NCBI GenBank assembly: GCA_028554645.1
Contig: JAQOOI010000042.1
Location: 62,001 to 126,000, forward strand
DNA length: 64,000 nucleotides
Direction: 5' to 3'
Source: Omphalotus guepiniiformis
Taxonomy: Eukaryota > Basidiomycota > Agaricomycetes > Agaricales > Omphalotaceae
In this document: in pieces, positions 51,208 through 61,784 of the stretch
Numbering within the stretch: position 1 is the stretch's first letter
Layout: the number at the start of each line of letters is the position of its first letter
Notes under the pieces: model-generated
Databases searched by the model: none
What the model was told of the DNA's origin: nothing
The model's input: the letters and a program-made list of their open reading frames with translations, nothing else
Made by a program: the position numbers and the translations under genes

Positions 51208-52362
51208 CCGAACCCAGCAATATTTGAGTTCTTCATCCATCCATCACTTTGCTGTTGCAAGCGAGATAGTACTATCCAGCCCATACTTCTCCTGAATGTC
51301 ATTGCGGTTCATGAACGTCACAATGTCTAGTGCCTTCACATATTTCCCAATACTTTGCAGATGTTCCTGCAGCTCCTGTTTCAGCTCAGGATGGGTTTTG
51401 AGCAATGATTTGGCCCAGGAACCAAATGGGTTGGCGGGAACTTTTTGGGACAAAACAAACTTCTTAGCACAATCTTGAAGTCTGCATGAATGGCCATAGC
51501 GTGAGTGTACCTTCGTGTATTTGCCTCCCTTCTTCTTCTTAAGAGCAATAGATGCTTGGACCGAAGAGGTTGTCCACTCCCCATATGTTGACGAGCCATG
51601 CGCAGTATATAGATTGAGCATTGTCTCGATCTCTTCAAGGTGATTTTGGCTCCATCCATTCATTTTTACAGCCCTGACTCGTTTATGTGATCTGCTTATA
51701 GGAGGACGCAGAATGACGCCAAGAAATTCAAGAGCTTCCAGTGCAGCATTGACTGTGGGAGGTTTTCGGTGCTTCCAAGGAGTTATCTGTTCCCGGTTAA
51801 TGGGTTTCTCCTCCAATAAAGCATCAAGCGCAACCATATAAGATGTGCTGTCTACGCTTGCAGAACACTCATCAACTGAGTTAGCTGCTGAATCCGAGCT
51901 TGGAGTACCATAGAAGTCTAAGAACACTCCATCATGATACCACTCTGATGACTCGGCATCAGATTCTGGGATCAACATGGGGGTATTTCTGGAAGAGGAA
52001 GCTGATTATATTTGGATTTGGTGAGTGAGGCCTGAAAGTCAGCTGATCGGGTGATGGAATAGACATCAAAGCGCGTCTCGGAGATTCAGAATTGTTGCGT
52101 GAATCAGGTGCGTGATGGGTGGATATAGTATCAGAACTACTTGCATCAGGGATATTCTGATTGACATGTGTGTATTAGTGATTCTGAGTAGATATATGAC
52201 ATGTAAGCGCACCTCTTTATCCGACCTGTTCCTTCCACCTCTCTGCCACTTTCTACCAAGCTTTTTGGCAGCAGTGCATGCCGTATTGAGTATAGCCCAC
52301 TCAACAACTTTTAGGTTCAAATTATGAAGGTTTTTGCGACCTCGTAATGGCATTTCTGACAC
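51208..52362 (-). pseudogene. DDE transposase-like gene, N-terminal part
   Basis: Read leftwards from 52362: an exon starting M-S-E-M-P-L-R-G-R-K, a probable intron, then the long stretch 51978-51244 with a helix-rich region and S-L-A-T-A-K. A TGA then interrupts where the family normally continues (W-M-D-E follows in frame), just before the solo LTR. The gene was therefore dead or dying. The family usually encodes a DNA-binding N-terminus and a DDE core. Confidence 0.7.
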
Positions 52363-52422
52363 GCTTTCTGACGTGCTTTGAGACGTGTCGGGGGGAAAAT
52401 TGCGCGTTTTGAGCTTATTTGG

Positions 52423-52545
52423 TTAATGGCACTGAGATTTCAACCTAAATCAAAATTCGGCTCCCACAGATTTCTTAATAATTACATTTAGGACACATCT
52501 GCGGAAACAGATTTCTTGATTTGGGATTACTACGAGTGCCATTAA
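52423..52545. repeat. Short element-like inverted repeat
   Basis: TTAATGGCACT at 52423-52433 is repeated exactly inverted at 52535-52545, with further imperfect complementarity inside. It may be a small hairpin element or the terminal end of the adjacent transposase-bearing element. Confidence 0.5.
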
Positions 52546-52992
52546 AGAAATACTTGAAGTAACGCTTTTGTCACGGATGGTCATGTGACGTGTGCGCATC
52601 GTCCATGAGCCCTACCTTATGTTACGAATCCTAACGAAGTGGATTCGTTGTTCTTGGACGGTTTTGGAGCTCGAATTACTACCATAAAAGGGTTATTCAC
52701 CCCTAACCCTACCACTTTTTCTGGTTGCTCATGTTTGTGCACCTCGCCCCATTGTTCGATACGTACGTTGTCGCTTATTTGGCCAAGAAATTGCATTGTT
52801 CTCTCTCGCTGGCGAGAGCAGGTTGCGAATATACAGCTATTTCATACTCTATCTAACTTCCTTCACCGTCCCTGTCGCTCTCCACAGTGGTGAATTGTGT
52901 CGCTTGCAGTGAGTTACGCTGGACAACGCGGTGAGGGCAAGCTTCTCTGTTTGTTTCTCTGTTAGTGCAGATCTCGTTGTAAGTGTTTCAAC
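52546..52992. other. Intergenic stretch
   Basis: No convincing gene is visible. Base composition shifts here from AT-rich transposon sequence to the GC-richer block on the right. Confidence 0.4.
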
Positions 52993-54125
52993 CTACTCTC
53001 TGAAATATTTGTACAGCTTGCGCCCGTCCCTCCCGTCGCAGCTCGCCGGGTACTGTCCGCGTGCTTCGCTTTCGCGGACTGCGAAAAACGTCACCCGCCA
53101 GTGGATCTCTCGGGAACACGGTCTTCTCTCGCAAATCGACGCTGCCAAGGGCCCCCACTCAAAGCTATACAACCTGTAATTGTACCGCGGCTCACACCAG
53201 TTCACGTTCACGGGAAGTGTCACCCGGTTCTCTGTACGTAGGTCTTCCCTGTTCTCTGGCCCCAGCCCCGAGTGAATGAGTGCCTCCTTCACAGCTTTCC
53301 AAATGTCATTGTCCTTCTTCACAATCAGCGGTATCAGGAATGCCATTGCATGGTTTTGAAGGAATACCAGAACGTTGAGTCGCTTTTCATTTTCCTATTG
53401 CGCTGTAAGCTCCTTTGTGTACCCGCAGAAGAATGTCTCTCACCTCTGCCTCCTTCCTCAGCCCACGCACATGCACCCTCATTGCTTCCTCAATCCGCCT
53501 TGCCCGCTCTTTTGGGCTTAGGATCTCTGCCATTATCGAATCGAGGTTCGGTACTATACATTCGATCAGCCATATAACTTCCCAGAATATATATCCCTCA
53601 CTGCTGCTTTGAGGATGCCAGTGCCCACAAGCCATCCTATCTCGCTGTGAGTCGACTGCCATATGTCTTTACCATCGCTACTCACTCGCGTATGATTTCT
53701 CGTATAGCGTCTTTTTCCTCCTGCTCTGCGTCTACCACCTCGAGTTGATGGTTGAAAACCACTGCAATTGTCGCTCCTGCCCAGTACGTCGTGAAGTCAT
53801 CTCTGTCGCATTTCCCTGGATAACACGGTGGTAGCGCTATTCCACTGTCGTTCGAGCTGAACATTATCACTGTTTTGATGCTTCCGTCGCCGGCCGTGTA
53901 TGTTTTCGTAGCTGTCGTCGTGAGCGGCAGCTTTGTATACGGGTTCTCACCCACCGCTCTCTTGACCATGGTGCATGTGTCCTCAACGTCAACGGGGGGT
54001 TTCATCAGCAGGGGCACGACAAACACGAAGTTCCAGTGTGGTTCCATGTACAAAACCTTTTTGATGCTCGTTCCTTCTCCCTGCCAGCGCTCCGTTAGCT
54101 CGGTCTGCTGCTTACATTCTTCCAC
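52993..54125 (-). CDS. Multi-exon gene of unknown function
   Basis: Exons read leftwards: 54125-53682 (encoding M-E-P-H-W-N-F-V-F and E-I-I-R), a short exon with I-G-W-L-V-G-T-G-I-L, an exon with M-A-E-I-L-S-P-K-E-R-A-R-R, and a last exon ending at 52993 with Y-S-F-E-W-G-P-L-A-A-S and E-I-H-W-R-V-T-F. Introns look GT-AG, but one junction near 53570 is weak. No domain is recognised and the true start may be upstream. The coding strand has a protein-like, high-complexity composition. Confidence 0.6.
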
Positions 54126-54502
54126 GTACCTCCGTTGCTTGTTCCACCACCTTTTCGTGACCGATCGTCAACAGCTCTCTGCGAACTCGTACCATCCCGT
54201 TCAAGTCCATGTTGTCGTGGTTCAGATGGGTACTGCTTTGCTTTCGTTCACTTCTTTTATCTTACTTCCCCGCCTCCTACATCTGCTTTCCCGAATTTAG
54301 GTATCATACCTCCTCGCCATGCATTCGTTTCTTTCCCAGGGTTCTGTGCTTCTCGCCACTTTCCATGCTTCTCTCTAAACACCGTCTGACTTTCTCATTG
54401 CTTAGCTCAATGTAGCGTGTTTTCTTTGTATGCACGACACTACTGCAATGTAATCTATTGTGAAAACTTAAATATATTTTTTTTACGTGCTGCGGATGCT
54501 GT

Positions 54503-55708
54503 CTAACACTCGGAAGACCCTCCACTTCCCTCGCTAAGACTGAGTTTTGTCAGTTTCTTTCGGGCATGTTGTACATCGTCGTCTTCGAAACAAGCAGTTC
54601 GTTTCACTGTCGCCTTCCGCCTTGCCTCGTTTGCTCCCGCCATGGTTCGATTTTTGAGTGCTTGCTGCGAATAATCAGCGCTTCTCGTCTCGGTCGCTGC
54701 TGCCTCGTCACTTACCTGTGCAAAACTTCCATTCAGCAGGGTGATACTGCGCAGCAGCAGCAGCACCTTGCTGCTGGACCCCTTCGCCGGCACCGCAATC
54801 ATAGAAAATCCCACTTCAACTATGTCCCCTACAATGAGTCGTTGAGGACTCATTGGAATAGTGCTGAGCGCCAATCGTTAGTGAATGCGTGATTTCTCAG
54901 CTTCAAAATTCTCACCTTCGTTTCCCGTCCTCCACCACACTCTCCCTGTAAAGTACCTTGTTGTCCTCCGTGTGAACAAACTGCGTGTTCTCTTCGTTGA
55001 CTTTTGCGATTGCGCCGTTCTTGTCGGTGAGCAGGTTGACATCGGCTGGGGCCGCGTCTGGCGCATCTCGGCGCGACGTGAAGTATCTATTTGAGAATTC
55101 GAGTGTGGCGTCCCCAGGTTGTCGCGGCAATTCGAGCACTGCCTCCTCTTCAAGTTGCCGGTACATCAACGTGAATAGTTCCACTACGCTATCGATGTCG
55201 GTGTTGTATTCTTCAATCCCGAGTCCGGTGACTGTGATAGATTGCCTGAGGTGTCTCAGCTCTTTCCCTCCCGTGCTGCATCCCTGGTTAGTTCTGTCTC
55301 TGTTCTATGACACGACGTACTCACACTTGTCCCAGCCGCAGCGGCGGTAGATCCTTTTTCTGTAGCACGCCCACAATGAAAACGGTCACTTCCTTGTCAC
55401 CACCGTGGTTCGGCCCATCGTCCCGCCACATCATCCTCCAACACCTCGGCTCCTGGAATTGGGTCACTTCAACCTGGCTCTCCCAATTCGCTTGCTGTTG
55501 TCATGGGTGAGTTGTGTCTTCACTAGCCTGCAATCGTGCTGCTCACCTTCACCATTGTCGCGATCTGGGTTCTTTTCTCTTCCTCACTGCTTTTCAGCTC
55601 TCAAATCTGCGTCAACGCCACCTCTGCCACGCTCGTATGTTATCTGAGTGCCTTACGGAATGTGTGTGTTCACTTACTTGCTTGTTCGCGGTCGTAGAAC
55701 TGATCCAT
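54503..55708 (-). CDS. Multi-exon gene, agaricomycete family of unknown function
   Basis: Start M-D-Q-F-Y-D-R-E-Q at 55708, two very small exons, then exons encoding E-V-T-Q-F-Q-E-P-R-C-W, K-E-V-T-V-F-I-V-G-V-L-Q and L-P-P-L-R-L-G-Q, then the block 55290-54912, then V-G-D-I-V-E-V-G-F with L-L-L-L-R-S-I-T-L-L, and a basic C-terminal exon ending K-K-L-T-K-L-S-L. I recall similarly organised proteins repeated across mushroom genomes with no assigned function. It is transcribed away from the gene at 56121. Confidence 0.65.
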
Positions 55709-56120
55709 GGTGCTGTTTGTCTTTGAACTAGATCCTGCCACCCTTCTCTTACTTATGTCCAATTTCACCTCCTCCGTTTCTTCTTCTCTCCTGGCCGTGC
55801 CTTCGCTTCGCGAAATTCCGATTGTATGTTGCATTGGCTAGTGTCATTTATCGCAGATGCGGTACGTCCTTTTATGGTTATGATAAATAGCGGATCCTGG
55901 ATCTCAATTCTTATTGCTTCTAGTTGTCCGTTCGCCGTGTTTTAACTTCTGCTGCCTTTTTGTCGAGCTACCTCTTACGTTTTCGTACTTCTCCGTCCTT
56001 CGTTCTTTCGACCTATTTTTTCGCCAATGTCCTCCGTCTTTTAACTTCCTTAACCGCTGTTTTTTCCCTCTGTTTTCTCCCCGTCCTCGTCTCTTGCACC
56101 TGCTCTTGCAGTTGAATCCG
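55709..56120. promoter_or_regulatory. Divergent intergenic region
   Basis: About 410 bp lie between two genes transcribed in opposite directions. It is probably a shared promoter region; I cannot pick out a specific element. T-rich tracts lie just upstream of 56121. Confidence 0.4.
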
Positions 56121-58722
56121 ATGTCTGGTACAAGACGTTCTTCGCGCAAACCTGCTGCATCCCGACGCACAGTTGCAGCTCGAGGTTCCCGAAAAAAGGT
56201 CTCGTCTGATTCCGCCGCCAGCTCCGTACCCGCCGTTCCTTCTCCACAGTCAGAGGCGCAGCCTGTCTTCGATGTGTCTTCTTCCTCTCCCACCAAACGT
56301 GCGGTGTCAGCGTGAGTGCCACTTTCTCTTGTTTACTCTGTCTCCATTAACTCTTCGTGCAGCCCATCTTCGCCTTCACCTTCCACGCCTAAAAAGCCTC
56401 GCGCTAGCGCGAACTCACCTCCTGCGTCGTCGACTGCAGTGCCCACCCCAGCTGTACCGCCTGCAAGTGATAAGTCAGGCTTCTCCCTTTTTACTACTTC
56501 CGTTCTTCCTGACTTGCTGCTTTCCAGCATTGCCTCCTCCCCTCTTCTCCCTTCGTCTGTCTCAACTTGCGGTTCCCCTCTGTCTGACGTGTCTTCCGTG
56601 TCCGCAGCGTAAGTGTTTTCCTCTCTTTCCCTCTTTCGCCGCTGACACTATTTTCCCACCTCCTCTAACCCCTGCTGCGTACACCCGCTTTTTGTCCCTT
56701 TTCTGCTGCCAGCGATGTCTCCGTGGATACCAGCCGTCCTGTCGCAGCTCCCATTCTGCCCGCTGCTTCTGCTGACTCCGCTCCCCCCCCTGCTGCTCTA
56801 CCCGCCACTGCGTCAGTTCCGTTTTTGTGGGTCGTTGTCCGTCTAGCTAACATTCTCACGTCAGATCGGCCGAAGACGACGACGACCGTTATTTCGACCA
56901 CGTTGAAGACTTTTCTTTCCTTGCCGATATCCCGGTAATTCCTGGCTTGGAGTATGTTTTCTCCTCCTCTTAAACAAGCCTTATTGACCGTTGCTTTTTT
57001 GTGCTTAGCTGTCCCCTCGATGCCTCGTGCGCTACACCTCCCATTGGCCCTGCTGCTTTAGACAACTCTGCAGAATTGGGTGCCGATGTCTTGGGGAGTC
57101 CCGTTGCCCTGTCTGCCGATGCATCCACCACATCTCGACCTGTTACTACTTCTCTCACTGCACCCTCCACTGGATCCGACACTAGCCTTGCGTGCGTACT
57201 CTCTTCAATCACCCCTTCTGATGTGCTAGCTAACACAGCATGCCTTTCAGGCCTGCCGTCGTTTCTCCCTTGTCACTGGCTCAACCTGTCACTCCGTCTA
57301 CTCCCGTGACTTCCGGCGGGAAGGCATTGCGCTTGGCTGCCATCATCTCGGCGTTGGAACCCTCCCCTGCGTATGTCTTGTCGTTCTCTTTGCGACGTGT
57401 TCTGACTCGGGTCTGTTAGTTCTGCTGTGTCGTCTTCTGCTTCCTCTACTACTTCAGCCAGATCTGGTTCTACGACGCCCACCCCTGCCCCGCGCAAAGG
57501 CACTCTTGTGCAGGCTACGTTCCCTGCTGCTCCTCACGCTTGCGCTGCCCCTATTTTCGACACCTCCCTTGTCGCAGAAGGGTGTCTAGTGCCGCTCTTG
57601 ATGGATGACAAGCTTAAATCTACCTACGCCTCTGTACTTAATCTCCCGTGAGCTTTTTCCTCTGTGTGAATCACCTGTCCTTCATCTGACTTGCTCCATC
57701 TAGCCCAGTCACTCTCTTTGTCCTTTCGGTGACTGACCGTCCAAGCACTGGCGAGTGGTGTACTTATTCTACGGTATCCAGCGCGCTTTCCTCGGATGCT
57801 CAGAGGTGCGTCCTCGCCCTGTATTCCTGAACGTTCGTCTCCGTTTAATGGGCTTTAGGTCGGTCTTTCGATGTGTGACATTTGTTGAAAACGGGGTGTT
57901 CATCAACCCGTCCCGTGCCAATCCACGCAATGTCAGGGTTATGTCTGGTCCGAATGCTGTTGCCCGAAATACCTTTCACCAGCGGCGTGACTTCCTTGGT
58001 TTGAACGCTCTTTTTCTCTCTCTAGCAGTGACATCCTCATGCAACATCGTGACACCCGCCACTTTACCCCTGCCCGATGGTGCTAGCTACATGGTTCGCA
58101 GATTTGCAGGGAGGCTTTTTCAACAAGAGGCGCAACGCTTGATGGCGTACTTTGGTTATGCCCATGGCTTTACTGAAGCTGCGTGCGACATCGCCGATGA
58201 CGTGGTGTCCTTTACTACCATGGCCAGCCAGCCAGCATCCAAACTCCTGAAGGGTTCCAACAAGCGTGTGTATCTCTTTTTGCCTGTGATTGTCCCAGTC
58301 TCATTACCCTTCTAGTGTCTCCCAAGAAGAAAAACAAATGGTCAACTGCAGTTAACCGGAAAGCTGCTTTGCTGACTGCTTATCCCTCGGCTTTGGCTTT
58401 CAGCTCAGATGGTAATTTCTCGTTCCTCACTAATATATTATGTACTGATGCCGCTGGTTTGTAAGTCCCTATATATGACGGAAGACAGCGCGGCGCTCGT
58501 TCACCATTCCTGTTCAACACGTATGCCCTAGAGGAGTTGGCCATGCGTGATTTGCCTCTCTATGAAGATGGGCTTGCCGATCTACCCACAGACTCTGTGG
58601 TCTGCGTAGGATATACAGCGCAGTCGCTCTACCCACCGACTCCGCATTTCTTGGGCAAGTCGGTGACCCTGACTTTCAACCTGCAATTCTTGATCCTTCT
58701 TGATATTCCTCGTGTCGTGTAG
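56121..58722 (+). CDS. Multi-exon gene with low-complexity N-terminus, unknown function
   Basis: Start M-S-G-T-R-R-S-S-R-K. The first exons (56121-56311, 56363-56608, 56713-56811, 56865-56934 and more) join in frame into a Ser/Pro/Ala-rich, basic-then-acidic region of several hundred residues. The C-terminal exons encode an ordered domain with V-Y-L-F-Y-G-I-Q-R-A-F-L-G, G-V-F-I-N-P-S-R-A and I-Y-D-G-R, and end with F-N-L-Q-F-L-I-L-L-D-I-P. This C-terminal pattern recurs in many agaricomycete hypothetical proteins that I recall. I assign no function. Exon boundaries in 57000-57700 are approximate. Confidence 0.65.
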
Positions 58723-59366
58723 GTCTGCCGTGTTGTACGTACCTGGTTGAATACATATCTTGTTTCTTGGTAGCTCTGTGAATGCGTCTGAGCCTTCGCG
58801 TGGTTTCTTTCGGTAGCGTCTAACTCACTTTTCTGTTTTCTGTATGTGCTCATGTGACAAACATGTGACTTGACTTGGTGAAATGTTGAAGACAGGTTTG
58901 TTGATACTGTTTCAATCTAAAACACCCACCTTCACTCTGGCCGCCTACCGTACGTTCAGGTTTATTTCTCCGACTGGCCGCTGTGTTGAGCTGTACGCGC
59001 GCCACGTTCTGATTGATTCGATTCCCGGATCTAGAGAACTCACGGCACACGCACCTCAATGCGCTCCCTGGCTACATGCTGCTCTACGTTTCTGCCCCTC
59101 TGACTCCTCCCTCCTCACTGTAGAACCAACGCCATCTGCCACAGCCCGGCTGACAATGCTAAAAATTAGTACGTGTTCACGCGTCGTTTCTACCCGCCAC
59201 ACCCCCTACCCACTCCTCCTACCCACCGCCGCGTTGAAGGGCACGCGTGCCACTTTCTGGTTGATTCGACTCCCGGATCTAGAGAAGCAGTGGCACGCGT
59301 GTCTTGAGACATTGTCAGACACTTCGCATCACCTACCCCACACCACCCCTGCTGCAACACTGATAC
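58723..59366. other. Intergenic stretch with a short direct repeat
   Basis: A segment TTGATTCGATTCCCGGATCT (near 59017) recurs with one change near 59262, about 245 bp apart. There may be 5' exons of the next gene here, but I cannot define them. Confidence 0.4.
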
Positions 59367-61006
59367 ATGTATGCCGCTCAAAGTCCGTGCTCAGCGTTTG
59401 TCTTTCCAGGTCCTCCCCCCGTAAACGACAACAACTGCGCAAAGATTTCTGATTTCCTCTTCCTGGACGCGCAGCCAGTTGAAATTGCCGCAGACATCGA
59501 CCTTGACAAGCTCTTGGATGAGGCCCTCGAGCGCGAGCTGCAGGGCCCTGAAGACGACCTCGAACAACCGACTGCGTGTCCATCTGCCGTTACGAACCCT
59601 ATTGCCGATATGGCCCTCGAGCGTGAGTTGCAGGATCTTCAGAATGGCATTGAGCAACCGACTGCATCCACCTCTACCAACCCTGTTGCCCACGTTAAGC
59701 ATCCAGATTCACACTTACCTGCCTCTACCCCTGCTGCTGGCCTCAAACGCCCCCCGTCCCCAGCTCCGCATGCACCGTCAAAGCGCCAAAGACACGGCAA
59801 TGCAAAGCGACGTAGGCAACGCGAATCTGTGTACGAGTGTCGTGGCCACTTGGGGGGCCACAACTCTGCCGTGGCTGCAACTGAAGCGTCTGACCCGTCT
59901 CGCCCTATCCAGGCAGATATGTCATGCGAGGATCTCCCTTTTGCCGCTGGGTTCTATGTCGGGGTGGACTGCAAGCCTTACGGGAGGACGGTCAAGCGGA
60001 ATAAGGAATACCTGGCGCGAAAGGGTTTCCGCTACGTCGAGTGGGAAGGCCAGTAAGTTCCCTCTATTCACTTCCTACATCTCCTCCAGGTTATTAACTC
60101 CAACTGCAGCCAGTCCATTCCCATTATCGATAGACGCCAGCGAGTGATCGTTGCTGCCGTGAAGAAGTGCACAGCCAAGGGCTACCAGCAAGCTTTGGAC
60201 GAAGCGTTTGCTCTCATCGCTGACACGCAGAGAAACGTTAAGTTTGAAAAGGAGGAGAAGAAGCATCGACGTGGAGAATTTCCTGCTTTTGCATACGGCA
60301 TATCTTTTGGCAAGGGTCAGCCGCATCCAATGCGTCTGAAGGGTGCGCGTGATGATATGATGCAGGCTCTCCTACGTCGTCCCTGCTTTAGACGCCTGGC
60401 TGCCGCACAAAGTGGTGCGTATTGCTTTGCTTTCCAGATTTCAGTGAGCTTACAACATGTCTAGCTGCATACGCCGCATGGTCTCCAAAAAATTACGAGT
60501 ACTATCATCGACGCAACCGCGAATTGTATCAGCGACTTTCTGATCTGCAACCTAACTTCCCAAAAAGTGTATTCTCCTGCATCACTGTCAACTTCGGCCC
60601 GCAGGTTCAGACCCATGTACATATCGATTCGAAAAACACCGCTCATGGCATGTGCGCTGTGACGTCAGGTGGATCGTACAACCACAAGCTGGGAGGCCAC
60701 TTAATCCTTTGGGATTTGAAAATTGTCTTGGAATTTCCACCTGGCTGCACTATTCTACTTCCGTCTGCCCTTGTTCGTCACTCTAACCTCCCCGTTCAGC
60801 CTGGCGAGACTAGATATTCCTTCACGCAGTATACAGCCGGCGGTATTTGGCGTTGGTTGGACGCCGGGGGTAAAACCGACCGCTCCATCAAACTGAACGG
60901 CTCTGTTGACCAGATGAAAGAAGTTCTCGAAAGGAAGGCCAGTCGACGTGAATGGGCCATGGCTATGTTCTCAACTCTTGAAGAAGTTCAACGACACGCA
61001 CCCTGA
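59367..61006 (+). CDS. TET/JBP-type 2-oxoglutarate/Fe(II) dioxygenase
   Basis: Three exons (59367-60052, 60110-60414, 60465-61006) join in frame to 510 aa. The N-terminal ~130 residues contain two copies of A-L-E-R-E-L-Q, then a basic patch (K-R-Q-R-H, A-K-R-R-R-Q-R). The C-terminal domain has H-I-D-S-K-N (Fe-binding H-x-D), G-G-H-L-I-L-W-D-L, the distal His in L-V-R-H-S-N and the 2-oxoglutarate Arg in G-E-T-R-Y-S-F-T-Q-Y. These fit the fungal TET/JBP family, thought to oxidise 5-methylcytosine (or a methylated base) in DNA and expanded with transposons in basidiomycetes. All metal and cosubstrate residues are present. The start could lie further upstream. Confidence 0.82.
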
Positions 61007-61784
61007 CTACATATGCCCCCTTGTGCTGCACTACTACATACATCTATCTACCTCCGTGTTCACTGTACTCGTAAATATGTGCTTATATAAATCTCCGATT
61101 CCGATACATCGCGTGTTTTTTCCTCTCGTTTTCGTTCTTTGCTCGTTCCTTTGCAGAGGCGCATACATTCACCTTGCCACCTTTCAAGCTCTGTCCTTTT
61201 GTGTTACATCCGCCTACGCCAGTCCTCTCTACATACTTCATTTCGCAAATTTCACATCCGTGTACAAATGCAGTTGGCATGGTTTTCGTGTTTGTTTCCG
61301 TCCGACCTTTCCTTACATCGAACCATTCGCGTCAACAGAAGTCCGTCACTCAATCCATCCTCTGCGACTCAGGTCCCCGTTAGCAGATGATGAACTCCAG
61401 ACGACAGCCTTGAGAAACTTGATGCATCTCTTGCCGCTCGAACACTTATCCCTTTTGTATATGCAAGCACGCCTTACCTTGCTTTTTTCCTATCCTTTCG
61501 CTGCTGCAAGCCCTGCATTGACCTCGCCTTTGCCTGCTCGCTCCTCCTGTGGCCCCCTCGATGTGTGTTTTTTGTCAAACAGTGATCTTGAAAGGTGCGT
61601 CGCCTTGTTCTCGCTCAGTGCAATATTCATTCCTTCTAACCTCTTCCACTTGTAGTTCACAAACCTTTCCACCACCCTATCTCCCAGCCTGAAACCCTTG
61701 CCAGGGTTCTACAAACACCGTGCTCTACACATGGTGAGTCTTCGCTGGCTTCTCCTTTTTGTGATTATAACGTTTGTTGTCCAG
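61007..61784. other. Region between the dioxygenase and Helitron genes
   Basis: It probably holds the 5' exons of the Helitron gene. An intron from about 61736 to 61784 (GTGAGT to CCAG) precedes the long exon, with a coding-like piece before it. I cannot place the start codon or a Helitron end sequence with confidence. Confidence 0.45.

Noticed and set aside
54304..54525. Short minus-strand frame between the two minus-strand genes
   Set aside because: It has no conserved blocks and lies in the probable untranslated or spacer sequence; there is no support beyond length.
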